Positions 17,731 through 27,820 are shown, counted from the stretch's first letter. The stretch is 64,000 nt of DNA from Tindallia magadiensis (GCF_900113635.1 NZ_FOQA01000005.1:1-64000); one strand, 5' to 3'. Notes: generated from the sequence alone by a model not told the origin. Translations and numbers: made by a program.

Positions 17731-18978
17731 TTACGCCGAATATTCTGTTGATTGTTTTTCCATATCATCTCTTTCTTTCTCAAGCCGTTCTTTTTCTTGA
17801 GCCACAGACGTCTTAAGTTCATCCACCTGCTCTTGCATAAAACTGTTATCCAATTTTAATGTCGTATTCTCATCGATTAACTCATTAATAAGTTTCTTTT
17901 CTTTCTGCGATTTTTCATAAAGACTTTGAATAGTATTATTCTTATTACTCAACCATTTTTCCAACACTCTACTTAATGCTTCTACAAGCGTTAGTTTATG
18001 CTGATAAGCATTTAATTTTTTTGATATTATTGTCATTTTTTCCTTGCTTTTCTCGCTTTTTACCATTTTTTCCTGCAAGATTTGGACATCAACCTCATAA
18101 AATTCTCGTGTTTCTTTCATAAATGCAATTTTATTCTCTAATCTCTCGATCAACTCATTCTTTTCTTTTAAGTTTACTTTAAGAAGTTTAATGCTTTCTC
18201 TATATGTGTGCAATGCTTTCTTTTTGACAGCTTTTATGGTCTCTTGTTCCAACTTTAATTGATTAATATTTCCTCTTAACTTATTCTTCTTCTCCCCTAA
18301 TAATTTGCCACCTATTATTTTCTTATCGATCGCTTTTTTTGCGCCTTCTATTTCTTGGTCATAGGCTGTAATACTTTGATTTATCTCTTCAATTTGTTTG
18401 TTTGCATAAGCAATATGCTCTTTCATTTTCTCAATACTCTTTTGTTTTCTTGTCATCGTGGTTTTCAAAATATTTATTTTTTCCGTAGCATCAGCAACCA
18501 TTATACTTCTTTGATCAATCCAATCTTGAAGCATTTCTATTTCGTTATTCAAATCCCTTAATTGAGCTTTTTTCACTTGCACCTCAATATTTGTTGACTC
18601 AGTAAGTCGTTCTGCATTTTCTGTAAGATCAGGTTTCTTCATAAGCTTATATTCTTTTTCAAGGGTCAACAGATACTCTTGTATTTCTTGTAATTGCTTT
18701 TTAATCAACTTGTTTTCTTGAAAAGCAAATATTTTTTTTGAATTTGCATCTTTCAAAGCTATTTTTAGCTTGTCTAGTTTTTTTTCAGTCTGATAAATAT
18801 ACTTTCCCAGGTGCTCTTCCACACTTTCTGTCGAATACCCTCCACGAATTTTGATAAAGGATTTATCCCATAAATCAACATCCTTCTTGGCCGTTCTCAT
18901 CACAATCTTTCGTCCTATTCGCCAAAACACATAAAGAACTATTCCACAGACAGATCCAATTGCTAAATAGATCATCAC
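17731..18978 (-). CDS. Membrane-anchored DivIVA-like coiled-coil protein
   Basis: The 415-aa protein starts with one membrane segment (about residues 3-22), then a short motif RGGYSTESVEEHL near residue 45. The remainder is a nearly continuous coiled coil rich in Lys and Glu. The GGYS..SVEE motif resembles the lipid-facing RGYD..EV.EFL motif of DivIVA/GpsB. It recurs in the coiled-coil gene at 21681-22985, so the two are probably diverged paralogues. A scaffold at the membrane that positions the Tad machinery is a hypothesis; no enzymatic motif is visible. Confidence 0.6.
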   Translation of the reverse strand: MMIYLAIGSVCGIVLYVFWRIGRKIVMRTAKKDVDLWDKSFIKIRGGYSTESVEEHLGKYIYQTEKKLDKLKIALKDANSKKIFAFQENKLIKKQLQEIQEYLLTLEKEYKLMKKPDLTENAERLTESTNIEVQVKKAQLRDLNNEIEMLQDWIDQRSIMVADATEKINILKTTMTRKQKSIEKMKEHIAYANKQIEEINQSITAYDQEIEGAKKAIDKKIIGGKLLGEKKNKLRGNINQLKLEQETIKAVKKKALHTYRESIKLLKVNLKEKNELIERLENKIAFMKETREFYEVDVQILQEKMVKSEKSKEKMTIISKKLNAYQHKLTLVEALSRVLEKWLSNKNNTIQSLYEKSQKEKKLINELIDENTTLKLDNSFMQEQVDELKTSVAQEKERLEKERDDMEKQSTEYSA

Positions 18979-19019
18979 CAGTCCCTCCCTTCGTTAATCT
19001 ATTACGATTTTTCCTGTAA

Positions 19020-19059
19020 ATTTCAGCTCTGTTACTATTTTCATAACAAGAGCTGAAAT
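19020..19059. terminator. Hairpin after the AraC/GH39-like gene
   Basis: Perfect 11-bp arms (19020-19030 and 19049-19059), extended inward by a further 4 bp, lie just after the stop codon. No T-run follows on the minus strand, so it may shape the transcript rather than end it. Confidence 0.45.
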
Positions 19060-19079
19060 CCTGTTTTACATTTCCTTCA

Positions 19080-21500
19080 TTAACTTATATCTTCAATGTC
19101 TTCATCCGTTAGTTTGTCAAGTTTTACGATGCATATGTCGTATGGCTGCAAATTAACGGTATGATATACTCCATTAACAAACATCTTACAGTCTATCCTT
19201 AGTTCAGGCATCATTGTCTTTTGAATATAGTTGTATTCTTCTTGCTGAAAAAATGCTTCATCATCATAAAAATCATGTTCCTGATTTTGAGTGCATATGC
19301 TTTCATTAAATGTATACTGTGATATTTTATATTTCCCACTTGCTTCAGGAATGATAATTTGATGTTGTCTGCTTTTGGGAATATTTTGATAACCCACTGT
19401 TTCGATATAATCTCTATATCCCAAATAAAAAATACCTAAAATACCTTCTGAGCATTTTGCAATAAAACAACCTTCTTTTGCCATAATCACTTCACTTCTC
19501 GCTGTCAGCTGGTATAAATTTAACAAATAATGTAGCGGTTCTTTGAAAATTTTGTTTGTAAAAGCAAAACTTTGAACATGCTTCCTATAATTTTCCATCC
19601 ATTTGAGTTGAAAGTTCGATATCACCGAAAAGCTTCTTTGTGGTTCTGACAAAATAATATTTAACAATGCATGATAACCCGTCATTGTTTTCATATTCTT
19701 TTTTATTTTCCTTCTTAACTCATAGGTCACATCAATCATAATACGTGGATTGGAACCATCAGAACCTTTTGGAAGCATTTTGTTAAGCCTATTTTCTCCA
19801 TGACAATAGCGCTCTTGTATGCTATTAAAGTCCAATGCATTAGTTTGTTTTTTTTCTGTCATAGTAAACTGAGCACTAAAAAAATCAAACTGAATCAATT
19901 TGTTTTTCATAATCCTCAAATGTTTGCAGTTTAGCCTTTTGCTGTTTAGAATGAAATTTCCAATATGCACTCCTCGGTATTTTTTTTCATGACTTACTTT
20001 TTCTTTTATTAATTCAACAAAAGCATCCATTCCATAACTCACGATATCTAAGTAATCTTCTTTTATCGTCGTGTTAAAGATATCTATATATAACTCATAC
20101 CGACATATTTTTAAGTGATCTGGCGATAAACTCCTGAATAATCTATTAAACTTTTCCAACATGTCAAGATATAACTCTTTATGACCAACAGGAGGGTTAA
20201 TTAGCTGGTTATATTTCAATCCAAAATCTATCTGAAAAATGGGTATTACAGAAAATTTGAGCGCTACACTAATAATACTTTCCATCATAAATTCACCCAA
20301 CGTTTCCCATTGATCATTTTCTATCTTAAAATAAAAGCTTCCATTTATATATCTAATTTTGAAACGTATAAATCGAATCGCTAACTCCTTAAATAGCATT
20401 TTTCCTATGCTCATCATTTTTTGCTTTGAACAGTCACCTTTATTCATTATAAGGCTTTCAAAGTCCGTTACTACTCCCCATTTTTTTTTACAAATGCCTA
20501 AAGACTCTTCCATATATAGAGAAAGTTCAGATTGTTTCAGAAAATTACCACTCTCTAAAAATCCTTTTTTCTCAATTTGATCTAAAAAAGGCTTCATTTC
20601 TGGTATGCTTAGCAAGCAGTTTTCATTTCCCTCTAATTTAAGCTTTTTATATTTATTTCTCATAGAGATCGGAGACATATTGAAATGCTTTTTAAAATCT
20701 CTATTCATTTGACGAGATTCCTTATACCCACAACTAACAGCAATATCTACGATTGCATCATCTGTGCTCAATACCTGCTCTGCCACAAAGGATAATTTTA
20801 ATTTAGTAACAAATCGTGTAAAACTTAATCCCGTTAGCTCTCTAAACATCCTCGAAAAGTAGGAATAACTAATATTATACTCATCTGCTATTTCTTCTAA
20901 AGTTTTCCTAAAATTCCCTTCAGTAATATATGCTTCTGCCACATCGTAAACAACCATTTTGATATTATCCATATTTTCATTCGTAATGTATGTTGGACGT
21001 CTACTCAATAATTTGTTGATACAATAGCCAATCATCATAATGTCACGTTGCACTTCAGGAAAATCTTCTTCTCCTCTAATTTGTTGCAAATACAGATTTC
21101 CAATTTTTTCAAAAAGAATTTTGTGGATTTCATGCGCTCTTATATGTTTTTCAACATTCAGCAAACCCGATGACTCCACCTCTCGTAATTTTGTTTCGTC
21201 CATTTGAAAAACAAAAACAATATTATCATTTTCTTCAGCAATCACTTTATGCGCTGTCCTAGGCTTAATCAAGCAGTGGTCTCCTTCATTAAGCAACCTT
21301 TCTCCATACTTTGTTTGCAGTTTTATTTTTCCCCTAACCATGTACAATATTTCTACTTCGTTATGCACCGAAAATATTTCGTGGCTGAACTGTATTAATG
21401 AGGCTTTGTATGAATGCTGCTTTTTTGCTACCAAAAAATCCATGCTGTCTGACAATTGATTGATCATATGCTCAGTGGTGTTCCTTTTGACATCATTCAA
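19080..21500 (-). CDS. AraC-family regulator fused to a GH39-like domain
   Basis: The 806-aa protein has an AraC cupin-like N-terminus (about residues 20-100; HNEVEILYMVRGKIKLQT, then LLNEGDHCLIKP) and a double helix-turn-helix around 195-290 (LEEIADEYNISYSYFSRMFRELTGLSF, DIAVSCGYKESRQMNRDFKKHF). A long C-terminal region has the overall size and ending of glycoside hydrolase 39-type proteins. I see no NEP catalytic motif, so it is likely a sensor rather than an enzyme. The TTG at 21500 is chosen as start because AGGAGGGGG lies just upstream; the ATG at 21620 lacks a spaced ribosome site. It sits among Tad-associated genes behind a terminator-like hairpin, so its expression is at least partly separate. 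Confidence 0.7.
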   Translation of the reverse strand: MNDVKRNTTEHMINQLSDSMDFLVAKKQHSYKASLIQFSHEIFSVHNEVEILYMVRGKIKLQTKYGERLLNEGDHCLIKPRTAHKVIAEENDNIVFVFQMDETKLREVESSGLLNVEKHIRAHEIHKILFEKIGNLYLQQIRGEEDFPEVQRDIMMIGYCINKLLSRRPTYITNENMDNIKMVVYDVAEAYITEGNFRKTLEEIADEYNISYSYFSRMFRELTGLSFTRFVTKLKLSFVAEQVLSTDDAIVDIAVSCGYKESRQMNRDFKKHFNMSPISMRNKYKKLKLEGNENCLLSIPEMKPFLDQIEKKGFLESGNFLKQSELSLYMEESLGICKKKWGVVTDFESLIMNKGDCSKQKMMSIGKMLFKELAIRFIRFKIRYINGSFYFKIENDQWETLGEFMMESIISVALKFSVIPIFQIDFGLKYNQLINPPVGHKELYLDMLEKFNRLFRSLSPDHLKICRYELYIDIFNTTIKEDYLDIVSYGMDAFVELIKEKVSHEKKYRGVHIGNFILNSKRLNCKHLRIMKNKLIQFDFFSAQFTMTEKKQTNALDFNSIQERYCHGENRLNKMLPKGSDGSNPRIMIDVTYELRRKIKKNMKTMTGYHALLNIILSEPQRSFSVISNFQLKWMENYRKHVQSFAFTNKIFKEPLHYLLNLYQLTARSEVIMAKEGCFIAKCSEGILGIFYLGYRDYIETVGYQNIPKSRQHQIIIPEASGKYKISQYTFNESICTQNQEHDFYDDEAFFQQEEYNYIQKTMMPELRIDCKMFVNGVYHTVNLQPYDICIVKLDKLTDEDIEDIS

Positions 21501-21520
21501 CAGTCTACCCCCTCCTCTTT

Positions 21521-21553
21521 GATACAAAAAAGGACAGATCAAAAATATCTGTC
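21521..21553 (-). terminator. Terminator or attenuator upstream of the AraC/GH39-like gene
   Basis: Arms 21533-21539 and 21547-21553 form a 7-bp hairpin followed on the minus strand by a run of six T. It lies between the DivIVA-like gene and the ribosome site of the regulator, so it would limit readthrough from the Tad block. Confidence 0.65.
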
Positions 21554-21680
21554 GGTTACGCCACTGGATCTTAGCAGTATAAGGCGTCCATCTGTAACTG
21601 CCAATCTTATCCTCCACCATCCTTTATAACTACTTTTCATTAACCATTTTGTATACTTTATATTAATTTCCGAAACAGTC

Positions 21681-22985
21681 CTATCTTTCAGCTGCTTTTT
21701 TTGCAGAAAATTTAATTATTTCATTAGCTTCGCTTCCTTTATAATCAATCAATTCGTTTTTCAGCGTTTCTATCTCTTCCAACATTTCAATGTTTTCCGA
21801 TTTAAGTTTTATCTTTTCTTCCATCAAACTGCGAATTTTCGCCTGATCATTTTCCTGTTGCTCCATGGCCTCTTTAATTGCCTTTTCTTTGGCCGCAATC
21901 TCTTCCAGTATATTTTTAAGATAGGCTTCCATCGATTCAAGTTGGCTTTTATAGCCATCTATTTTTCTTTTTTGCAGCAAATATTCTCGCTCATTCACTT
22001 CATTTTGCTCAAGACGATTTTGAAGCATCTGGATATCCACTTCTAATCGTTCCTGCTCCTCTTGCATTATGTTGACCGTATCTTGTAATTCCGTTGCTAA
22101 CTCTTCTTTTTCCTGTAATTTTTTCGTTACTTCATCTACCTTTTCTCCAAAACTACTCAGTGCTTTTTCTTTTTCATCTTTATAATGATCTCTCTCATTG
22201 CTTAAACGCTCAATCTCTTTTTCCAACTCTATTATTTGCTCATTAAAAGAATTATCTGGCGTTTCAGCTTCATCCAATTGTTTCCGCAAGTCTTCCAGCT
22301 GCTGTTGATACTCATCTAACGTTTGATTCGCAGCATTTAGCTGTTCTTCACTTTTTTGCAGTTCCTCTGTTAATGCATGAATTTCATTATCTTTCTCACT
22401 CATAGCTTCAGAAAGTTCTGTTATTTTCTCTTCTTTCTTCTGAAGTAATGCTTCTTTTTCTTGAAGCAGCATTCTTAGTCGTTCTAGCTCTTCTTTAGAT
22501 TCTTTTAGTTCACTTTCAATGTCCTTTATTCTTTCACTTAACTGAACAACTTCTTCTTCTTTCTTTTGAATAGCTTCTTCTACTATTGTGTCCTGCTCTG
22601 CTAGTTTTCCTGACATTTCCTGAGTTGCTTCTTTTTCCTTTTCCAGAGCTGTCTGCAATTCCGAATTTTTTGATGTTGCCTGTTCGTATTCTTCTTTCAG
22701 ACTGTATACACGCTTTTCAACATCTTCAAATTGTTTTTTTAGCAATTCATTTTCTTGATGTAGCATTTCTTTTTCTGACAGTGTATGATTTAGCTGTTCT
22801 TCCAGATTTTCCCTCATCTGCTCTGCCGTTTCTTTATAAGAGTTTATATACTCTTCTACGCTCTTTTTTGAATATCCACCCATTACCCTTTTTAACGTAC
22901 CACTGTCGCAAAGTCTTTCCACATGACTTTTTTCTTCATTTTTCTTATCGTATAAATCTCCTACCCCATAGCCTTTATAATACAT
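21681..22985 (-). CDS. Cytosolic DivIVA-like coiled-coil protein
   Basis: The 434-aa product has no membrane segment. After about 30 residues it shows MGGYSKKSVEEYI, the same short motif as the protein at 17731-18978, followed by an almost unbroken Glu/Lys/Gln-rich coiled coil to the C-terminus. The start codon directly follows the DUF192 stop (no gap), so it is translationally linked to the Tad operon. Length is far above DivIVA (about 165 aa). A polar or septal scaffold for pilus assembly is a reasonable hypothesis only. Confidence 0.65.
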   Translation of the reverse strand: MYYKGYGVGDLYDKKNEEKSHVERLCDSGTLKRVMGGYSKKSVEEYINSYKETAEQMRENLEEQLNHTLSEKEMLHQENELLKKQFEDVEKRVYSLKEEYEQATSKNSELQTALEKEKEATQEMSGKLAEQDTIVEEAIQKKEEEVVQLSERIKDIESELKESKEELERLRMLLQEKEALLQKKEEKITELSEAMSEKDNEIHALTEELQKSEEQLNAANQTLDEYQQQLEDLRKQLDEAETPDNSFNEQIIELEKEIERLSNERDHYKDEKEKALSSFGEKVDEVTKKLQEKEELATELQDTVNIMQEEQERLEVDIQMLQNRLEQNEVNEREYLLQKRKIDGYKSQLESMEAYLKNILEEIAAKEKAIKEAMEQQENDQAKIRSLMEEKIKLKSENIEMLEEIETLKNELIDYKGSEANEIIKFSAKKAAER

Positions 22986-23285
22986 TTAGCACACCTCCAT
23001 TTGGATTACTTGACCTACAATCTCCTTTGCTTTTTCTTCTTGCCACTGAGTCTCTAATATATGTTTGGTTCCTTCAACAATCTTGCTAACTTTCCAAGGC
23101 GGTAACGTTTGGTAATCTAAAACTTTATCATTTTCATCTAAAAACACAATGCAAATAGTAAACTTCATAAAACAGGTATGAACTGCAGCGCAATTTCTAA
23201 ACAAAAGGCCCTCAGAATTCATTTCTTTCTTCCCCATAAGCCCTATAAACCTTTGAAAAAATGACTTTGCTTCTTTTACTACCAT
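22986..23285 (-). CDS. DUF192-family protein
   Basis: The 99-aa protein fits the DUF192 core: FFQRFIGLMGKKE near the N-terminus, then HTCFMKFTICIVFLDENDKVL and a C-terminal ILETQ. Most members are exported, but no signal peptide is visible here. DUF192 genes often accompany Tad loci. Their function is unknown; structural work on the family suggests a small beta-barrel-like fold. Confidence 0.75.
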   Translation of the reverse strand: MVVKEAKSFFQRFIGLMGKKEMNSEGLLFRNCAAVHTCFMKFTICIVFLDENDKVLDYQTLPPWKVSKIVEGTKHILETQWQEEKAKEIVGQVIQMEVC

Positions 23286-23304
23286 TCTTTTGTCTAAATC
23301 CTCC

Positions 23305-24219
23305 TTATTGAAATGCCGCCTTCATTAGTGGTACAGCTGGACCTAATAGTATAATGAAGATGACTGGAAATATAAAAGCTACCATTGGCAATAGTATTTT
23401 TATAGGTATTTTCCCGGCCCTTTCCTCCATTTCCTGTTTATAAACTTCCCGAATGGTTTTAGATTGGGTATCTAACACATTTTGCAAAGAAATTCCCAGT
23501 GCATCGGCTTGTATGATCGCATTGATCAAGTTTCTAACCTCATCAACTTCACAACGTTCACTCATCGCCAGCAATGCTTCTTTTCGGCGTTTTCCAAGCA
23601 TAATCTCTCTTCTTACAACACTAAATTCATAAATTAGTGGTCCTTCCGCTCTTTCAATGATATAGGCCAGCGCCTGGTCAAAACTAAGTCCCGCCACCAC
23701 GCAAACTCCCAACAAATCGATGGTTTCTGGTAGCTGCCCTTTAATGGAGTCCTTCCTTTTTGTGATGGCTTTTTCAAGTCCCCATCTTCTGTAAATATAG
23801 CCAACAAACAATCCTATCAAGAAGTAAAAGAAACGTTGCCCCCCGTCACTTGCAAATTGCATAAACAAAATCCCTAGGCCTAAAATAATAACAATATTCA
23901 TCGACCGATAATCTCTAGGATTCATTCTTATATCCGCTTTTGCCAGTTTCTTCTCCAACTCCTGATGCGTGCTCTCTTTAATCGGCGTTACCAGGCTCAC
24001 TGCTTTAATAATTCCCAAGGCAAGAGGTAGTAAAAAACGCTCCTTAAAGCTCTTCTCCATTTCATCTTTTCCATGTTGATGATTTGTTCGGTTCCCGTCT
24101 TTAATCTCCATCATTCTCCTATGGAACCGCTTTTGACGACTTTCTTTTCCTTTCATCATCGAGAAAAAAAATACCAAAAAACTAATAACACCTATTACTT
24201 TCACTAATCCATATTCCAC
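23305..24219 (-). CDS. tadC: Tad pilus platform protein TadC
   Basis: The 304-aa protein has one N-terminal membrane segment, a pair in the middle (about residues 109-145) and one at the C-terminus (PMVAFIFPVIFIILLGPAVPL). A GspF/T2SSF domain with LPETIDLLGVCVVAGLSFDQAL and the NLINAIIQADALGISLQNVL repeat is clear. It pairs with TadB to form the inner-membrane platform driven by TadA. It lies 27 bp downstream of tadB. Confidence 0.9.
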   Translation of the reverse strand: MEYGLVKVIGVISFLVFFFSMMKGKESRQKRFHRRMMEIKDGNRTNHQHGKDEMEKSFKERFLLPLALGIIKAVSLVTPIKESTHQELEKKLAKADIRMNPRDYRSMNIVIILGLGILFMQFASDGGQRFFYFLIGLFVGYIYRRWGLEKAITKRKDSIKGQLPETIDLLGVCVVAGLSFDQALAYIIERAEGPLIYEFSVVRREIMLGKRRKEALLAMSERCEVDEVRNLINAIIQADALGISLQNVLDTQSKTIREVYKQEMEERAGKIPIKILLPMVAFIFPVIFIILLGPAVPLMKAAFQ

Positions 24220-24246
24220 TGTTTCAGACCCCCTGCGGGTTATTTC

Positions 24247-25182
24247 TTATAACTTTATATCGATCATTTTTCTAATAACGACATAACCTATTATTTCCAG
24301 AACTAACGCTATGCTCAAAAGCACATGTCCATAGGTGGTTGTCCACATCGGTGCCATATAATCTGGGTTAATGACAGTTATTACAAGCAATAGAAAAATT
24401 GGTAACAAGGTTATAATAATGCCACTCATTCTTCCCTGTGCAGTTAAAGCATTAATCTTTTTTTTCATTAACATTCTTTCTCTAAGGGTTTCGCTAATAT
24501 TATCTAAAATTGTTGCTAAATTTCCCCCAACCTTTTTCTGAATAGCTACAGCCACATTTACCATCTCTAGATCTTTTGATTCCATTCGCTCTGCCATTCT
24601 GTCCAATGCAGCCCCCATGCTATCTCCTAATTCAATTTCTCTAAAAACTTGTTTGAACTCTGTTCCGATAGGGTCCGGCAAATCATAGGAAACACTGCTA
24701 ATCGCCTGTTCAAAAGTAAACCCGGCTCTGAGACTGTTCGACAATACCATTAACGCATCTTTAAGCTGCTCACTAAACTTTTCTCTTCGTTTTTTGCTCT
24801 TAATGCTTACAACAATTGGTGGAACTAGCAGTGTGCACAGTAATATAATGCCTGCCGTTGCCACCTTTACTCTCATTAGTATCATAAGGAAGCTGACCAA
24901 CACTGCCAGCCCAATCCATAAACTTAAGAATTCTTCTGGCTTTAACTGTATTCCAGCGCGAATTAAAGCTATCCTTATTTGTTCTGGCACGGGCAATCTT
25001 TGCTTCTTCTTCTTATTTGTAGAGTAATGACCTTGATACCCTAGCAAATTCTGCTTTTGTATTTCAGTACGTCGCTGATTAAAATTTAATACACGCCAAT
25101 ATACAATTTTTATCAATGCATCCACAGCAATATACACTAAAAAGGCTAATAATAAGGCAATCAATATTTTTGTCATGTTCAT
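24247..25182 (-). CDS. tadB: Tad pilus platform protein TadB
   Basis: The 311-aa protein has a GspF-type domain (LKDALMVLSNSLRAGFTFEQAI, VGGNLATILDNISETLRERM) with membrane segments at the N-terminus, before the domain and at the C-terminus. The chosen ATG overlaps the tadA stop by one base (TGATG). A second ATG six bases later has a slightly better spaced AGGG site, so the true start may be either one. It forms the platform with TadC. Confidence 0.9.
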   Translation of the reverse strand: MNMTKILIALLLAFLVYIAVDALIKIVYWRVLNFNQRRTEIQKQNLLGYQGHYSTNKKKKQRLPVPEQIRIALIRAGIQLKPEEFLSLWIGLAVLVSFLMILMRVKVATAGIILLCTLLVPPIVVSIKSKKRREKFSEQLKDALMVLSNSLRAGFTFEQAISSVSYDLPDPIGTEFKQVFREIELGDSMGAALDRMAERMESKDLEMVNVAVAIQKKVGGNLATILDNISETLRERMLMKKKINALTAQGRMSGIIITLLPIFLLLVITVINPDYMAPMWTTTYGHVLLSIALVLEIIGYVVIRKMIDIKL

Positions 25183-26549
25183 CACCCTGTTTTGGAGAAC
25201 CATTCGTCTTTAATCATAATTCCACTTTCTCTCAACCCTTCTGCTACGTAAGGTCTAACACCTGTAGCCACAAACTTGCCTCGTATTCGTCCAGATGAGT
25301 CGTACCCATCTTGCTTAAACACAAATATATCTTGTAAACTCACCACGTCTCCCTCCATTCCCGTAACTTCTGATATCGCTGTTATTTTTCTTGATCCATC
25401 TCTGCATCTAGATTGTTGAACAATAATGTCGATCGCTGATGTTATCTGTTCCCGAATTGCTTTTACAGGCAAATCCATCCCCGCCATTAAAACCATGGTT
25501 TCTAACCGAGAAATCATATCACGAGGATTGTTGGCATGGGCTGTAGCTAACGAACCATCATGGCCGGTATTCATTGCCTGCAACATATCCAGAGCTTCGC
25601 CTGACCGTACCTCTCCTACAATGATGCGGTCCGGCCTCATTCTTAAAGAGTTTTTCACCAAATCCCTAATAGCTACCTGTCCCTTTCCTTCTATGTTAGG
25701 AGGTCGCGATTCCAGTCTAATTACATGTTGCTGCATTAATTTAAGTTCTGCCGCATCCTCTATAGTTACAATTCTTTCATTGCCCGGTATATAACTGGAA
25801 AGCACATTCAACAATGTGGTTTTTCCACTACCTGTCCCTCCCGATACCATCACATTGCATTTTCCTTTAACGCAAGACTCTAAAAAAGATGCCATATCAA
25901 AAGATAGTGTGTTGAAGTCTATCAAGTCTTTCACCTGAAATGGTACCGAGTTAAACTTCCTTATGGTTATGGTAGGGCCATTCAGCGCTACCGGCGGGAT
26001 AATCGCATTGATCCTAGATCCATCCATAAGCCTTGCATCTACCATTGGATTCGCCTCATCACAACGCCTTCCAATAGGTGACACGATCCGGTTAATAATT
26101 CGAAGAACGTGCTGGTCATCCTTAAAGGTAACGCTTGACTTTTCGATTTTCCCTTTATTCTCTATATAAATATCCTTTGGCCCATTTACCATAATCTCTG
26201 TTATACTATTATCTCGTAACAAAGATTCCAGTGGACCTAAGCCCATAACATCATCATAAATTTCCTGCGTTAATATTTCCTGCCTTGCTTTCGTAAAAGT
26301 TTTTCCTGAATCATTGATCGCATTCGAGATAATTAACCGAACATCAACGGCTTGCTCATCACCATCATTTTCTCTAATTTGCCTATTGTATTCGTCAATA
26401 ACCACCTGATGAATGGATTGTTTATATCCTTCCAACTCTTCCGACTGTTTCAACGCCTCCGATTTTTTCGTAAAATCCATTATATCTGTAATTGCATTCG
26501 GTACTTCTCCACCGGTTTTAGCCCTTTTTAATCGTTCAGATAAACTCAT
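25182..26549 (-). CDS. tadA: Tad pilus assembly ATPase TadA/CpaF
   Basis: The 455-aa GspE/VirB11-type ATPase shows Walker A GGTGSGKTTLL, an Asp box (IVTIEDAAELKL), Walker B-region RMRPDRIIVGEVRSGEALD and the His box TGHDGSLATAHANN. The N-terminal about 100 residues form the usual helical domain. It powers Flp pilus extension and possibly retraction at the cytosolic face of TadB/TadC. The start follows the tadZ stop by about 20 bp. Confidence 0.95.
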   Translation of the reverse strand: MSLSERLKRAKTGGEVPNAITDIMDFTKKSEALKQSEELEGYKQSIHQVVIDEYNRQIRENDGDEQAVDVRLIISNAINDSGKTFTKARQEILTQEIYDDVMGLGPLESLLRDNSITEIMVNGPKDIYIENKGKIEKSSVTFKDDQHVLRIINRIVSPIGRRCDEANPMVDARLMDGSRINAIIPPVALNGPTITIRKFNSVPFQVKDLIDFNTLSFDMASFLESCVKGKCNVMVSGGTGSGKTTLLNVLSSYIPGNERIVTIEDAAELKLMQQHVIRLESRPPNIEGKGQVAIRDLVKNSLRMRPDRIIVGEVRSGEALDMLQAMNTGHDGSLATAHANNPRDMISRLETMVLMAGMDLPVKAIREQITSAIDIIVQQSRCRDGSRKITAISEVTGMEGDVVSLQDIFVFKQDGYDSSGRIRGKFVATGVRPYVAEGLRESGIMIKDEWFSKTG

Positions 26550-26568
26550 TTTCTACTTCCTTCCCTTC

Positions 26569-27771
26569 CTATCGTTTGAAGAATCCTTTTTTCTTTCCTC
26601 TTTTCTTTTGCGATTCTTCCTTTTCTCCGGAAGTTACAGATTCCGAACCAATGCTATCTAATTCACCAGCTAATATTTCATAAGCTTCAGAAATTTTAGA
26701 ACTAGGAGCTTCCATAACGGCCGGTCTTCCTTGGTTAACAGCTTCGTTTGCTACTTTTTGATCATACGGAATGCTTGAAAAAACAGGATACTCCAGAGTC
26801 TTAGATACATCTTTCAATTTGACCCGTCCAGTTTCTTCTTTTGCCACTACAAGTTTTAGCTTTTCTGATGGAACCAACGAATGAACAATAGATAATCCTT
26901 TTTTTGATCGCTGCAATGCTGCCAGATCCATCCCAGTCACAAATAAAACAAAGGAAGATAGATCAAAACTTGATAGATTCACTGAATTGAATCCGATACT
27001 TGTATCAATAATAATATAGTCAAAGTAGGTTCTTAATACGGATACAATTTTCTCTGTTTGCGACGAAGATATATTTTCTACAAACTCAGGACTTTCCGGC
27101 GCTGACAATACACTCACCCCAGAGGTATGTGTTACCATGTATTTCCTAACATTATCCGCATTGATGGTCGGTTGCTCTTCTAATAATTCTGCAATTGTTT
27201 TCTCTGGCTTTAACCTCATATCATAAGCTACTTCTCCATATTCCAAGTCAAAATCCAGTATTGCCACTCTTCGCTTTAACTGAGCAAGTTTTGTCGCAAG
27301 GTTCACAGCCATACTGGTAGCACCTACACCGCCTTTAGAACGACAAACCGTTATTACTCTCGATTTATAGTTGCTGCTCGCTGTATGTTGTAATGCTGCC
27401 AGCCGAGACATTTCATTGCTTCGGATCCCTTTTATTTGAGCTACCAATGCGTCCTTATCCGCCTGAAACGGTAGAATATAATGAATCCCCGCCTGCATCA
27501 CCTGCTGCATCACTTCATAATTATATTCTTTTGTAATAACAACAGGGGTTACACTGGGTCTTAATAAGTAAATTTGTTGAGCTACCCTGGTTGTTGTTCC
27601 CAACTGATTCGAAGCAATTATCGCTATTTCTGGCTTAGCCTGGGTTATTTTCTCTAGTACCTGGCTTTCATCATCCGTCGTGCTCACTATTTGAAACTCT
27701 TCATCCGACAACATTTGATGGAAATGTTGTGATGTTTCCGCATCGGCAAATATCATCAATTTTGCAGCCAT
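26569..27771 (-). CDS. tadZ: TadZ/CpaE-like localisation protein
   Basis: The 400-aa protein has an N-terminal receiver-like domain (about residues 1-120). A MinD/ParA-like domain follows with CRSKGGVGATSMAVNLA as its deviant Walker A and AILDFDLEYGE as the adjacent strand. The usual GKT is GAT, a substitution common in TadZ/CpaE proteins that may limit ATP hydrolysis. TadZ directs the pilus machinery to its cell site. The C-terminal tail is very basic (KKRGKKKGFFKR). Confidence 0.85.
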   Translation of the reverse strand: MAAKLMIFADAETSQHFHQMLSDEEFQIVSTTDDESQVLEKITQAKPEIAIIASNQLGTTTRVAQQIYLLRPSVTPVVITKEYNYEVMQQVMQAGIHYILPFQADKDALVAQIKGIRSNEMSRLAALQHTASSNYKSRVITVCRSKGGVGATSMAVNLATKLAQLKRRVAILDFDLEYGEVAYDMRLKPEKTIAELLEEQPTINADNVRKYMVTHTSGVSVLSAPESPEFVENISSSQTEKIVSVLRTYFDYIIIDTSIGFNSVNLSSFDLSSFVLFVTGMDLAALQRSKKGLSIVHSLVPSEKLKLVVAKEETGRVKLKDVSKTLEYPVFSSIPYDQKVANEAVNQGRPAVMEAPSSKISEAYEILAGELDSIGSESVTSGEKEESQKKRGKKKGFFKR

Positions 27772-27820
27772 AAGCTCCTCCTACCAATCTTTTTTTATTT
27801 AAGCCTTGTTCTTAGTTTCA

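Noticed and set aside
21501-21620. N-terminal extension of the AraC/GH39-like protein from the ATG at 21620
   Set aside because: No spaced ribosome site, and the extension would run through a terminator-like hairpin and the true ribosome site.
22586-23089. Plus-strand open frame of 167 codons
   Set aside because: Lies opposite the DivIVA-like and DUF192 genes, lacks a ribosome site and has shadow-type composition.
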